Shown here: positions 10,568 to 21,600 of the stretch, in pieces
Layout: every line of letters starts with the position of its first letter
Position numbering within the stretch: the first letter of the stretch is position 1
DNA from: Linanthus parryae
Lineage: Eukaryota; Streptophyta; Magnoliopsida; Ericales; Polemoniaceae
Reading direction: 5' to 3'
Length of the DNA: 64,000 bases
NCBI GenBank assembly: GCA_023055425.1
Contig: JALGPY010000010.1
Coordinates: 21,220,363 to 21,284,362, forward strand
The notes under the pieces: model-generated
What the model saw: the letters and a program-made list of their open reading frames with translations, nothing else
The model's database searches: none
What the model was told of the DNA's origin: nothing
Translations under genes and position numbers: made by a program

Positions 10568-13179
10568 ATGTCTCAGGAGGATGATTTCAGTAACAGATCG
10601 CCTTCCACCGAAGCCGCCTCAGGAGAGGAGATCCGCCGCACTCCTACGACCACCGGTGAAGCCCCGACGTTAGAGACCTTGGACGCTACCATCCAGAGTC
10701 AGGCAAAGGCTCTCAAAGCTCAATCTGCGCAGCTAGAACGGATCATGGCTGTCTTGGGGACTCTTGCACCAAACCCGGCACTAGCCACCGCCGTTTCTCA
10801 GGGAGGAGGAGTCCCTACCGCTCAAGGACTGGGAGTGTCAACCACACCCCCAACCCTAATCTGCAGACTCCACCAGCGACTACGCAGCTACCCTCAATTC
10901 AAGGGTCAACAGCTCAAATGTTGCCCCTTACTGATCATACTCCTCAGCCTCCGACTTTGGTACCTAATCCGACCTCGCAGTATCCCTTGCCTCCTCCAAC
11001 GGCAATCTGGGGCAATGTGAACGCCCAATACGTCCCCAATCCTCCTGCGGCATATGTGTCGCCTCCGCGTGCGACAACCCCTCCTCCTGCTACCGAGGGA
11101 AACACTCCAGAGTGTATGACGTCTCTGCAGAAGCGCATAGACACCATTCTGGCTCACCAATCATTCGCGGATACCATCACCCCGAAGCTAGACAACGATC
11201 CACCTATCCCGCGAGAGATCTATCTCATGCCTAACCCGGTTGGGTACAAGGCTCCTAAATGGGACAAGTTCGAAGATGTCAATGGAAACGCTAACGAACA
11301 TGTCATGCGTTTCATCGATTTCATGGGGCCGTATGGAGCCGATCCCAAACTGCTGATGCGAGAGTTCCCGAAGTCCTTGGGAAACGTAGCGTACAAGTGG
11401 TACAGGACATTGGAAGCTGGGTCCGTGAAGACTTGGGACGACATGGTCCAAAAGTTCTACACCAAGTTCTTCTAGATGGAGGAAAAGGTGACAATGATCC
11501 ACCTCTCGCGGATGTATCAGAAGCGCGAAGAGGACGGAATAAATTTCATCAAGAAGTTCAGGGCGAAGTCCTTGGAATGCAAAGATGTGATACTCGAAAG
11601 TAGGATCGTAGAGATATGCCTGCAGTGCATGCGAGATGAGTACAAAGGTATGCTCATCAACCTGCAAACGCCTACGTTTTCAAAATTAATCGAATGCACG
11701 AAGAACATCGAGCCTATAGTGGAGAGGCAGAAAAAGAGAAGCGCTCCGGAGCGATCCTCGGGCGCTACTACTTTCAAAATCGGGAGATTCAGCTATAAGA
11801 GGGGACGCGAAGCTGAAGTCAATACAGTTTCACCCCAGAAGCAGGCGAAGATTGTGAACTTTGATGCACCACCTCTGCCATGTTCGGTGGAAGAAGCAAG
11901 CGACCTCTGCAGACAATGGCGCAAGGACGGTGTCCTACCGCCGCTCGAGAGGGCACCCTCCAAGGAGATGGTGAGGGACCCGAAGTGGTGCGAGTACCAC
12001 GGCAAGGTCATGCATCCCACATCGGACTGTAAGAAGCTCAGGATTGTGTTCAGCCAAAAGATGAAGAATGGCGAGCTGATCGTCAGCGACCACAGGCAGG
12101 ATGTGCGCAACAATCCACTTCCTGCCCATGCGGAGCAAGAATCGAAAGGTAAAGAGGTCGCTATGATCTCGATTGTGGATCTGGAAGAGGTCGCAGAGGA
12201 TGGTCTACCCATATTTGCCGAAGTCCATGACGATGAAGACTATAGCGTAGACACGGAGGACGAACGTGCTGACCGGATGAAGGGGTCGCACGGCTTCAGC
12301 AGATTCTTCGACGAGATGAACTTCTCAGAGAAATGCCGGACGGAGATGACAAAAGCGATCTTAAGGATAGCAGAAGACTACGAGGAAGATCTCGTAGTCT
12401 CCAATGGGAAAGTCGTTAGGGCGTTTTGCTTTACAGAAAAGATCATAACCTTTTCCGCCAGCGACAAGAAGACAAAGGCGAGCCACCAGAGGCCTCTGTA
12501 TGTGACGACCATCATCAATGGCGTCGAGTTCAAAAGAGCGTTCGTCGATGGAGGAGCAGCGGTTAATGTCGTTTCGCTCCACACACTGAAGCTAGCAGGG
12601 ATCCCCGAGTACAAGATTGTCAAGCGTCCATCCCCGTTGATGGGATTCGGAAGTGACTCCAGAATGACGATAGGATGGATCCGCCTGGGTGTCCAGATCG
12701 GCAAAATCAAATGCTCAGCGAAGTTCTATGTCATAGATGCGAACACTACGTATCACATGATCATAGGTTGATCCTGGATTCATCGCTTTGATGCTGTCCC
12801 TTCAACAGCTCACCAAGTGATGAAGGCTATTTGGAATGACAGAATAGTCGAGATACCGACTTCCATAAATCCATTCAACATGGATGAGGCGCATCTCAGC
12901 GAGGCGGTGTGGTTCACCGAGATTGCAGATGAGCAAACACCTGGACCATTCAATCCCACTCCTTTACCCCTGTGGGAAGATATCAAAGATCAGTCACCTG
13001 CGGGAGTGATGGTGACAAGGGAGGATGCCAAGGAAAAGCCTCCAACGCGAGAAGAAGCGCCGCGGTTTGCCTACCAGCGAAAGAACGTGTACACTCTGAA
13101 AAGAATAGCAAAGCATGACCCTGAAGGCAAGGAGATAGAGAGTTTCTACGCCAATGGGAAGAAATGCTATCGCATATGA
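10568..13179 (+). pseudogene. Gypsy-1 gag-protease, disrupted
   Basis: This is the capsid/protease region of the Tat element. The frame opens at ATG 10568, shifts to another frame around 10850-10920, meets a TAG at 11473-11475, resumes in phase to a TGA at 12769-12771, and ends at TGA 13177-13179. A Retrotrans_gag-like helix region lies around 11260-11640 (for example KWYRTLEAGSVKTWDDMVQKF). A CX2HX4HX4C knuckle, CEYHGKVMHPTSDC, lies near 11990-12030. An aspartic protease follows near 12490-12770 with the active-site motif FVDGGA followed by VNVVS. The TGA at 12769 fits a CGA-to-TGA change. The terminal TGA at 13177 is shared with Gypsy-2 (37836-37838), so it may be the real boundary to pol rather than damage. 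Confidence 0.88.
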
Positions 13180-16100
13180 AGATGCGCGGGGGTGTCCTCA
13201 CACGGGCATGGGGATATCCCCGAGCAAATCAACCAAATCGAGCAGGTTGCGGAGACAGAAAAGCCAAAGCTAAGCACTCCAGAAGAGAAGCTCAGAGAAG
13301 CGCCCGAATGTATGGAAGACAAACCCAGACCACAAAAGCAGGAGCTGAAGGAGGTAATCCAAAGCCCAAGCGAAGAAAAGAAGAGGCCGAAAACTGCATT
13401 CATCACCCCAGTGGGGGTATTCAACTATACGGTGATGCCTTTCGGTCTCAAAAACGCAGGTGCAACTTATCAGCGGGCCATGATGGCCCTATTCCACGAC
13501 ATGATGCACAAGGAAGTTGAATTTTATGTAGATGATTTGGTTGTCAAATCCAAGCAAGAGGCAGATCATCTGGCGGATTTATGGAAGGTGTTCAATAGAT
13601 GCAGACGCTATCAAATGCGCATTTGGGGTAACGTCAGGAAAATTCTTGGGATGCGTGTTACATCGTCAAGGAATCGAGCCTGACCCTGCGAAAGTTTCAG
13701 CCATCACTAGCATGACTCCGCCGCATGACCAGAGTGCCTTGAAGACATTCTTGGGGAAGCTATCGTATCTGCGAAGATTCATCCCAGCGATTGCCGAGAT
13801 TACTTTCTGTTTCAGTAATCTTCTCAGGAAAGATGCCGCATACAACTGGACTCCGGAGCACGAAGTTGCGTTCGGGAGACTAAAAGAGCTGCTGATATCT
13901 TCAAAAGTGATGATCGCACCTCAGCTAGGATCACCGCTTTTGCTGTATCTAACGTCAACAAGGGAGTCTATAGGAGCTCTTCTGGCCCAGGAGTATGAGG
14001 GAAAAGAAAGACCCATCTATTATATCTCTCGCATTGTGCAGCCCGCAGAATCAAGGTACACAGACATCGAACGTCATTGCCTTGCTTTATTCTTCGTAAT
14101 AGAAAAGTTGAGGCACTATTTTTCTTCACACAAATTAGTGGTGGTCACAAAAAATGATCCCATACGATATCTGCTAACTCACACTACTCCTGGAGGAAGA
14201 TTGGCAAAATGGTATATGACCATTTCCCAATTTGACATCACATGCGTTCGACCGCGGGCGATCAAGTCGCAGGCGGTAGCGGATTTGTTGGCGCAGTTCC
14301 CCGATAACAGTCACGAGCCTGTGATCGAAGAAGAATTGGAGGGACCTGAAATTTACGCAGTTGAGTTGCCTTACTGGACGCTTCAATTTGACGGTTCGTC
14401 CACAAGGAAAGGCGGAGGAATTGGAATAGTCTTGACCAAACCCGATGGGGAAGTCATACAGATGTCTGCGAAACTTGACTTCGCAGTAACCAACAATGAA
14501 GCGGAGTACAAAGCTCTCATTGCAGGGCTCCGCGCAACAAGGGCCTTGGAAGTAAGCAACTTGACGGTTATGGGTGATTCCAAGCAGATCGTCAAACAAG
14601 CCTCAGGCGAGTATGGTTTAAAGGAAATAAACTTATTGCCCTACAGGACCCTAGTGCAAAGATTGGTGCAACAATTCTGCGATGTTAGATACGAACACAA
14701 ACCCCGAACGGATAACAGGCATGCTGATGCTTTAGCCACCTTGGGATCCAAGGTCAGTGTGGACAAATGCCCTACAAAGATTTCCATTGAGGTGCGAACG
14801 TCCTCGGCGTTAACGGAAGACGCGTGCAACGATGAATGCATGGACGAATCGGACTGGAGAAAGTCGATCTTACGCGCCATCGCGGAGGGCACAAGCAGCG
14901 AAAATTGGGCATCCACAAAGGGATATTGCATACATGACAACACCCTCTATTACAAGGGCCCTAGCGGAATACTTATGCGATGTGTCTCCGAGCAAGAGGG
15001 ACAGATGCTGTTAGAAAAGATTCACCAACATGCCTGCGGGGAAAGTGAGGTGTCAATCTATCGGAAAGCTCAGAGATATGGCATCCATTGCCCAGATATG
15101 TCAACGGCTGCAGCATTGATTCAAGGAAAGTGCGAAAGCTGCGCACTGATCAATGATTCTTTACTCATTGCTCTGACCGACGATGATGCGGATTGGAGGA
15201 AACCACTTTTTGATTTTCTCACCCAGGGTACTTTACCCGAATCAAGAAAAGAAGCTGAGAAACTAAGGAGGAAAGCAGCCCGATATGTGGTGCAAGAAAA
15301 TTTGCTTTGGCGAAGAGGCCATGAAGGTAACTTGCTGCGATGTCTAGACAGCAGGGAAGCACAAGAAGTTATGGACCTTTCCCACCAGGTGGAACATTAG
15401 GGAGGTGCGAAATTATGCAGACAACTCCTCTCAATTGGATATTTCTGGCCCACTATGGAGGCCGGTTGCCGCACCAAGGTAAGACGCTGCCAGGAGTGTC
15501 AATTTAAAGGTAACCTAGTGCACGCTCCCGCTGTTGATCTACATGCATTAGGAACACCGTGGCCGTTTCACACATGGGCTCTCGATTTCATTGGTCCCAT
15601 TCGACCAACCTCACATGGGAATCACTTCATTCTCACCGAGACTGAGTTGTTCACCAAGTGGGTGGAAGCAATACCACTAAAGACGGCAAATGCGCTAGCT
15701 GTGGTCCATTTCATCCAAGAAAGCATCATATGCAGGTTCGGAATTCCGAACACCATCCTTTCGGATAATGGCACTCCTTTTGTTAATCGCCAGGTGGCTG
15801 CGAAGCTAGCAGAATACAACATCAGGTAGATATGCTCCACCCCATACTACCCGAAGGGGAATGGGCAGGCAGAAGCGACCAACAAGACGCTGTTGAGAAT
15901 TTTGAGCAGGATGGTCGCAGATGACCACAAGAAGTGGGATGGTTCTTTGAACATAGCCCTTTGGGCTTACCGGACTTCTCCAAGGACACCCACAGGGGTC
16001 TCGCCATTCCTTCTATGCTATGGAGCTGAGGCTGTGGTACCAGCGGAGGTAAAGGTTAACTCTGCAAGATTGGCTTTCCACGCATTGTACGACAATCAAC

Positions 16101-16417
16101 GCGACCATGACTTGGTCCTACTAGAAGAAAAGCGGGAGCAAGCTAAAAGGACCAACAAATGGTATCAAGAAAGGATTGCTCGTGCGTACAATAAAACAGT
16201 CCAACGTAGAGATTTCGCAGTTGGAGATTTGGTCTTGCGCGCATCTGACCATTGCATGCGAGAGGCGGCTCACCCAAAGTTCGCAGCCAATTGGGAAGGG
16301 CCCTTTGAAGTCACATAAGTCTTTGACAGTGGCTACTGCAGCATACGGAGGTTGCACGGAACGGCCTCAACCCCAAGCTCAGTCAACATGCGCTGGACTA
16401 AGAAGTACTATCCTTGA
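13180..16417 (+). pseudogene. Gypsy-1 pol (RT, two RNase H, integrase), disrupted
   Basis: Polymerase polyprotein. Compared with Gypsy-2, 479 bp encoding the first half of RT are missing at the 13389/13390 junction; the remaining palm holds FYVDDLVVKS near 13520-13550. A further deletion of about 20 bp near 13605 shifts the frame. RNase H follows (about 13840-14310). A second RNase H (about 14385-14760) has the acidic set FDGSS, NNEAEY, MGDSK and DNRHADALA. Integrase has an HHCC finger interrupted by TAG 15398-15400, then LDFIGP, SDNGTPF and GQAEATN as the DDE residues, with TAG 15827-15829 between the second Asp and the Glu. The coding similarity ends at TGA 16415-16417. At least three stops look like C-to-T changes. 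No functional RT or integrase can be made from this copy. Confidence 0.9.
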
Positions 16418-16487
16418 CTTCTCTCATTTTATGCGTTTTATTACAACGTTGCCTTACACTCTGTATAGCTATGATTCGCACATCCTC

Positions 16488-16565
16488 TCTCCCATATGAG
16501 AGAACTGTAATCTCATCTCTCCCATATGAGAGTGCTATAATAAAAGACTTCTCCCAAATGAGAAG
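16488..16565 (+). repeat. Three short CTCCCATATGAG hairpins after integrase (Gypsy-1)
   Basis: Two copies of CTCTCCCATATGAGAG and one variant CTTCTCCCAAATGAGAAG occur within 80 bp. Each can fold into a 5-6 bp stem around a CCATAT/CCAAAT loop. A corresponding set lies at 41626-41701 in Gypsy-2, at the same place relative to the end of pol. Confidence 0.7.
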
Positions 16566-16621
16566 AACTTTATACTTGTAGCTGTTTATATTGCTTCACT
16601 TAGTTTACTATTACTGTTAGC

Positions 16622-17275
16622 AAAAGCCTATCCGCCGCGATAGCAACTTACTCGAATGCGATCTCAACTGATCTTTTAAGCCTATCTGCCACGATAGCAG
16701 CCTATGCGAAAACGATCTTAATTGATCTTCTAAGCCTATCTGTCACGATAGCAGCCTATGCGAAAACGATCTTAATTGATCTTCTAAGCCTATCTGTCAC
16801 GATAGCAGCCTATGCGAAAACGATCTTAATTGATCTTCTAAGCCTATCTGCCACGATAGCAGCCTATGCGAAAACGATCTTAATTGATCTTCTAAGCCTA
16901 TCTGCCACGATAGCAGCTCATGCGAAAATGATCTTAATTGATCCTCTAAAGCCTATTTGCCACGATAGCAGCTCCTGCGAAAACGATCTTAATTGATCTT
17001 CTGAGCCTATCTTCTATGATAGCAGCCCATGCGAACATGATCTTGAATGATCTTTCAAGTCTATCTGCCGCGATAGCAGCACTATACAAATGCGATTCTA
17101 AAATCGTTCTTAAGTCTATCTGCCATGATAGCAGCATTATGCAAAATGATCTTAAGTGATCTACAAAGGCCTATATGATAAGATAGCACTTGCACTTGAA
17201 TCTAAAGAAAATCACAAGCCTATCTGCCAAGGTAGCACAACTGCGCAAACACGATCTCGAACGATCTAAAAAACA
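16622..17275 (+). repeat. Tandem ~54 bp repeats with hairpins (Gypsy-1)
   Basis: About 12 head-to-tail units. The consensus starts CCTATCTGCCACGATAGCAG, whose CTATC...GATAG arms pair, and continues through CGATCTTAATTGATCT, a second near-palindrome. Central units (16680-16950) are almost identical and the outer units are degenerate. A related array with 5-6 units of 51-55 bp lies at 41779-42046 in Gypsy-2. A further diverged unit, ATTTATCTGTCtaGATAaCAGCTT, is found at about 17417-17440, with a counterpart at about 42157-42181. Confidence 0.85.
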
Positions 17276-18609
17276 TATCCAAGCGACAATGCAAAATGTG
17301 TACATAGCACTACAAAAGGCGAAATTTGCCAACACGCATGCGGAATTGTAATTTGTTGTAACAAGACAACAAATCTTACAAAAACGCTTTATCATTATGA
17401 GTCAAAAAAGACTTACAATTTATCTGTCTAGATAACAGCTTACAAGCGAAAAAGCTCAGTTCGAGCTAAATACGCAGCCAACATGGCTTACAATACATTT
17501 ACATGGTAACTCGCATACATAAGTTACTCATCGGGGGAATCCTAGATGAAAAACGACGGACCTAACGGTCCTAGCACAAGCTATGCGATACAAAGACTTG
17601 CGACCAGAGGTCTGTAACCAGCCGGGTCTTGCTATAAAATGAACGGCCAACAAACGCCACGAAGGCTATGCCACGTTATATTCAAGATCCCAGAATCTGG
17701 CAGGGCCATTCTTTGGCCTTACACCCAAGAGAAGTTTCTGAGGAACCACCTGTTCCGGCGTATGCAGCCATGCAAAACAGGGGAGCAGTTATTCCTCGGG
17801 CAATGGGCTCCTTGTCCACGAAAACGAGCACATTGGCTCGCCACCCTGAGTTCAAGAACGAGGAGGCAAGAAATTCTCCTCCGGGCATGCTGGAGGAGAA
17901 TACCGCCGTTCATTACGAGTCGGTAGCAAGGTCACTACGGCGCTGCACCTCGCCGGGAGGCGGCCGGAAACATGACCTGCAAGCATAATAGACGAAGAAA
18001 ATTCTTCGAACAAATGTGAGGTATTATCTGCATCTTCTCTATGAAAGTTACAAAGATCAGTAAGCCTTATAAAGCGGATCTTGGAAACTATTTCTATAGC
18101 ACAAAGCGCAAACTCAGGTTTCACAACTTGAAGTTTCCATGAATCAACGAAAAATAAGCGTTGAAGCCAGCAGTCGTAAGGACTCACGGCAAACCACATT
18201 TTGGGATGAAGAACCCATGTAGCAATAGGCAGGGGTTTATATAGACCTTGCGGAGACTCTTCAGTTGCCAAGATGAGTCAGCAGAATTTGAAAAGAGGGT
18301 AAGGTCAATCACTTACGCCTTGAAAAGAGGTAACAATCAATTACCCTACTAAAGGCTACGACGGTTCAGTTGCGTATCCCAATTAATGACGGTTGGTCAT
18401 GATTCGGATGGACTTCCCAAGGAAAGCATGCCTATCTAATGAGAAATTAGCGCGAAAATCAAGGCAGAATATCAATTGCTGACATCATGATTGGATATAC
18501 ACAAAGATATTCTAGCAAATCCCAGAAAGGGCAAAACGGGCATTTCGATTCTTCTTTTTGAAAAAAAAGGGGGAGAAACCCTAGCAACAATACAATAATG
18601 TTTCAGCTA
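17276..18609. other. Gypsy-1 spacer between repeat array and antisense gene
   Basis: No recognised coding domain. Short open frames exist on both strands (for example plus 17668-17988, 106 codons), but Gypsy-2 does not keep them. A patch near 17908-17940 resembles 42500-42540 of Gypsy-2. It may hold the 3' untranslated region of the antisense transcript. Confidence 0.4.
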
Positions 18610-18615
18610 TTTATT
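18610..18615 (-). terminator. AATAAA polyadenylation signal of antisense gene
   Basis: AATAAA on the minus strand, 17 nt past the TGA stop (18634-18632) of the antisense reading frame; a second AT-rich run follows. The position fits a near-upstream poly(A) element. Confidence 0.5.
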
Positions 18616-18631
18616 TGCTACTTTTCAAAAA

Positions 18632-21600
18632 TCAAAATAAACCCTTGATCAAGGAGTCATGGGGGGTAAACTGACGGCTCAGATTTTCCACTTGCTCCAC
18701 TTCCTGCTTCAATTGCTCGCATTTGGCATTCATCTCATGATAGAGCTTCATAGCCTCTTCAACCTTTTGCTTTTGCTGCTCTACCTTCTGTTTCTCAGCT
18801 GCGAGGTTTTGGTGGCCGCGTTTCAAAGTTACGGCCGCACGAATCAGGGTAACTCTTTTGACAAGAAACTTGAAGCCCAGCCTGCCTTGAACTTTGTCGA
18901 GAAGATTTTGGCACATGCCAAAAAGAAATTCGGCACTCTGAGGAGAAATGGTCGCAGGTGTGGCCGCGGACAGCTGCTCCAAAATCCAAATGGCCTCAGT
19001 AAGAAATAGCCTCCTGTCAAAGGGCCCTATCTTCAGAGACCTCGGAAATGATTGGGGGTAGGTGAGGCGCATCCGAACTAGCCAGTCCACATCGGCTTGC
19101 TTCAATCCTGAAGCAATGTCAAAGCCAAGTTATACTATCAAATTCGCAAATGAAGGATGCGAGATGCGAACAGCAAATCACGACATACCAGTTCCTTCAA
19201 GGATCTCGCGCAGAGAAGGAATGCGCATTGCTGGGGTAGTTAAAAACTGCCCTCGCTCCATTTCCCTTCTATCAGCTGCGAGCTCTAACTCCTCATAGTT
19301 GGGGAGAAGAGTATAAGCCGCACCAGGTGCGATCGCAGCCCCGACCTGCGAGCCCCAAATGCTCCACGCAGGAAGAGGTGCCGCCGGCTCAGTCATTGCT
19401 GGAGGCGTGGTGGCAGCAGAAGTTCCAGCTTGACGAGGGATACCTTCAGATGCGATAGCATCAGCAGCATTCGTTCCTATTTCCTCAGCACCAGCATGGG
19501 CATCTTCCTCCATTAACACAGTGTCAGCCTCGACATCATCAGAGAGTTTGATGACGTCCTCAAGAGGCTCTCCTGCATATTCAGCAGCTGCGACGGGCTT
19601 CTCGGTATGAGAACTCGGCACCGGGACATAGGACGCAGGAGGTTGATTCCTTTGCTCCAACACGGGTTCATCAGCATTGCCTGCGATACAAAATGCGATG
19701 GTGTGAGGTAACTTGTGTCGTACGTTATTTTACTATCTTTGCTAAAGCTAAGAGCAAGCACCTCCACGCGAAGGTGGGATTGCAGTATCCTCGTCATACG
19801 TTAAGGACGTGGAAACCTGCCCTATTAATGTGTCTTCGTTAAGCATGTCTTTAAGATGAGCGTGACCTGGGGCGCGAAGAAACTAGTCATGATTATGTTT
19901 TGAGTTGCTAAGCCTAGTTCACGCATATCGTTCAAGTGATTACCTGAGGGCTCACCGCACTTGCCTACTAGCCAACGGCGAATGTCAGCTTTTGACACAC
20001 CATGCTTTAATGCACCAACAATAACATCTCGATAAGTTACGGCGAGATTAAAAATCTCACCTTCATTTCCGCCTGCGATTTCTTCAAAATATGCTTGGGC
20101 TTGCTCCAAGGCCGCCGCATCTTCTTCTGGAGCCACGTCCTCCTCCTCAACTCGGGGAGCCACCTCTTCGGGAAGCACATCTTCCTCATCAACTGGACGC
20201 ACTAAGTCGTCAACGTGCTGTTCTTCGAGGCTTCTTTGTTTCACGCGCTCGAGCTCCTCCTCTTCTCGCTTCCTTCTCCTTTCCGCAGCTTCCGCAGCTG
20301 TCCTCCTGGACTCGGCAAGAATGTCCTCGCTTATGGTTTCATCAAAAACACCAGAATGAGTACCCTTCTTCTGCCTTTTGGCCAAAAGGCCACTGATGGT
20401 CTCATCATCATCATCATCTGCGAAGAAACAATTTGTTCAAACCAAATTGCAAAAGAGCTAAGATAATAAGGAGATAAGTACAATTGAGATACCTCCTGAT
20501 TCTTCCTCATGTATCGCATCTTCCTCTCTGACACGGACATCTTCAACTCTTTCTTCTTCTTCTTCATCTCCTTCCCTTGGCTCCCGCCTCTTCTCTTCTT
20601 CCTCCTGGCCGAATGAAACGAAGGTCTCCACTGCGAGCTCCTTCCGCATTTTACCGGTCATGCGACCTTTGCCTTTGTCCTTGGCAGAAAGGGACCTCGC
20701 AGGAGGGGAAGTTGGAGCGCTTCTAGGGGAAGAAATTGTAATTCCTCTTTGCCTGGGCCTCTTCACTCTTGGCGCGACAGTCGCTGGAGGAGACGGATCA
20801 TCTCTAGGGGGAGAAAAGGCCGGAGCATTGTCTATTAGCGAGTCAGCAAAAGCATTCATGACCTCGTGAATCCTGGCCTCGACCTCGGGATCCATTTTCG
20901 ATGCTAGCCGAAACGGCTGTCCTTGTCTTCTTGTGGTAACAATGGTGTTAACCAGCGATTTGGAACGCTCACCAGATGCAAACCTCCGCACATGGCACTA
21001 CAGGAAGCAGTGTAGAATGAGGTTGTCAATATATTGAAGCAAAGAAGCTTAGCACATGCAAGAGAAGTTTCTTACCTTAGCAAAAGTTTCGCTATATCTG
21101 ATGACATGCGAGTCGCCTTTTCTAACCGCGGCGATCTTTTCATCTAGAATGATGGTGGGACACAAATGGTTCTCGTGATACAGCAACGAGTAGCAACCAT
21201 ATTCAGACTCGTCCAGACTGCAATTGGGACAAAAAGGAAAAGAGTTCCTTTTAATCACAGGAGCTCTGCTTGGCTGGGGGACCGACTGCGTCTCGAATCT
21301 TGTCTGCTGGGCGTTCCAGTATGCGAGCCAGTTTTTGGAATAACCGCCTTCACGGTTACCTGCAGGTTGCTCAAAGGGAAGATTGCTCAGCAAGACTGTT
21401 TTGCACTCCTTTGTCAACAAACGCTTATAGCAGCCTCTGATAATAGACTGTGGCCAGATTGATGGTGCCACTGCATCAAAGCCGAATTGGGGAGAAACGC
21501 GAGTGGGATCAACATCCACAGTAATCCTCTCATACCTCGGCGCGAGCTCACGAACATGCTGTGCGAGAGCAGGAAGGGAACCTCGCAGGCACCAGCAAAG

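Noticed and set aside
11188..12212. Minus-strand open frames of 67-159 codons inside gag
   Set aside because: They lie opposite real gag coding sequence, have no domain and are not kept as a set in Gypsy-2; they are shadows of the sense frame.
13164..13520. Plus-strand 118-codon frame overlapping the gag-pol boundary
   Set aside because: It is in another frame than the recognisable pol peptide and has a low-complexity basic composition only.
16622..17275. CRISPR-like direct repeats
   Set aside because: Units are contiguous tandem repeats without unique spacers, in a plant retrotransposon; not a CRISPR array.
17639..17988. Two overlapping plus-strand frames (95 and 106 codons) in the Gypsy-1 spacer
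   Set aside because: No family signature and no matching open frame in Gypsy-2 at the corresponding place.
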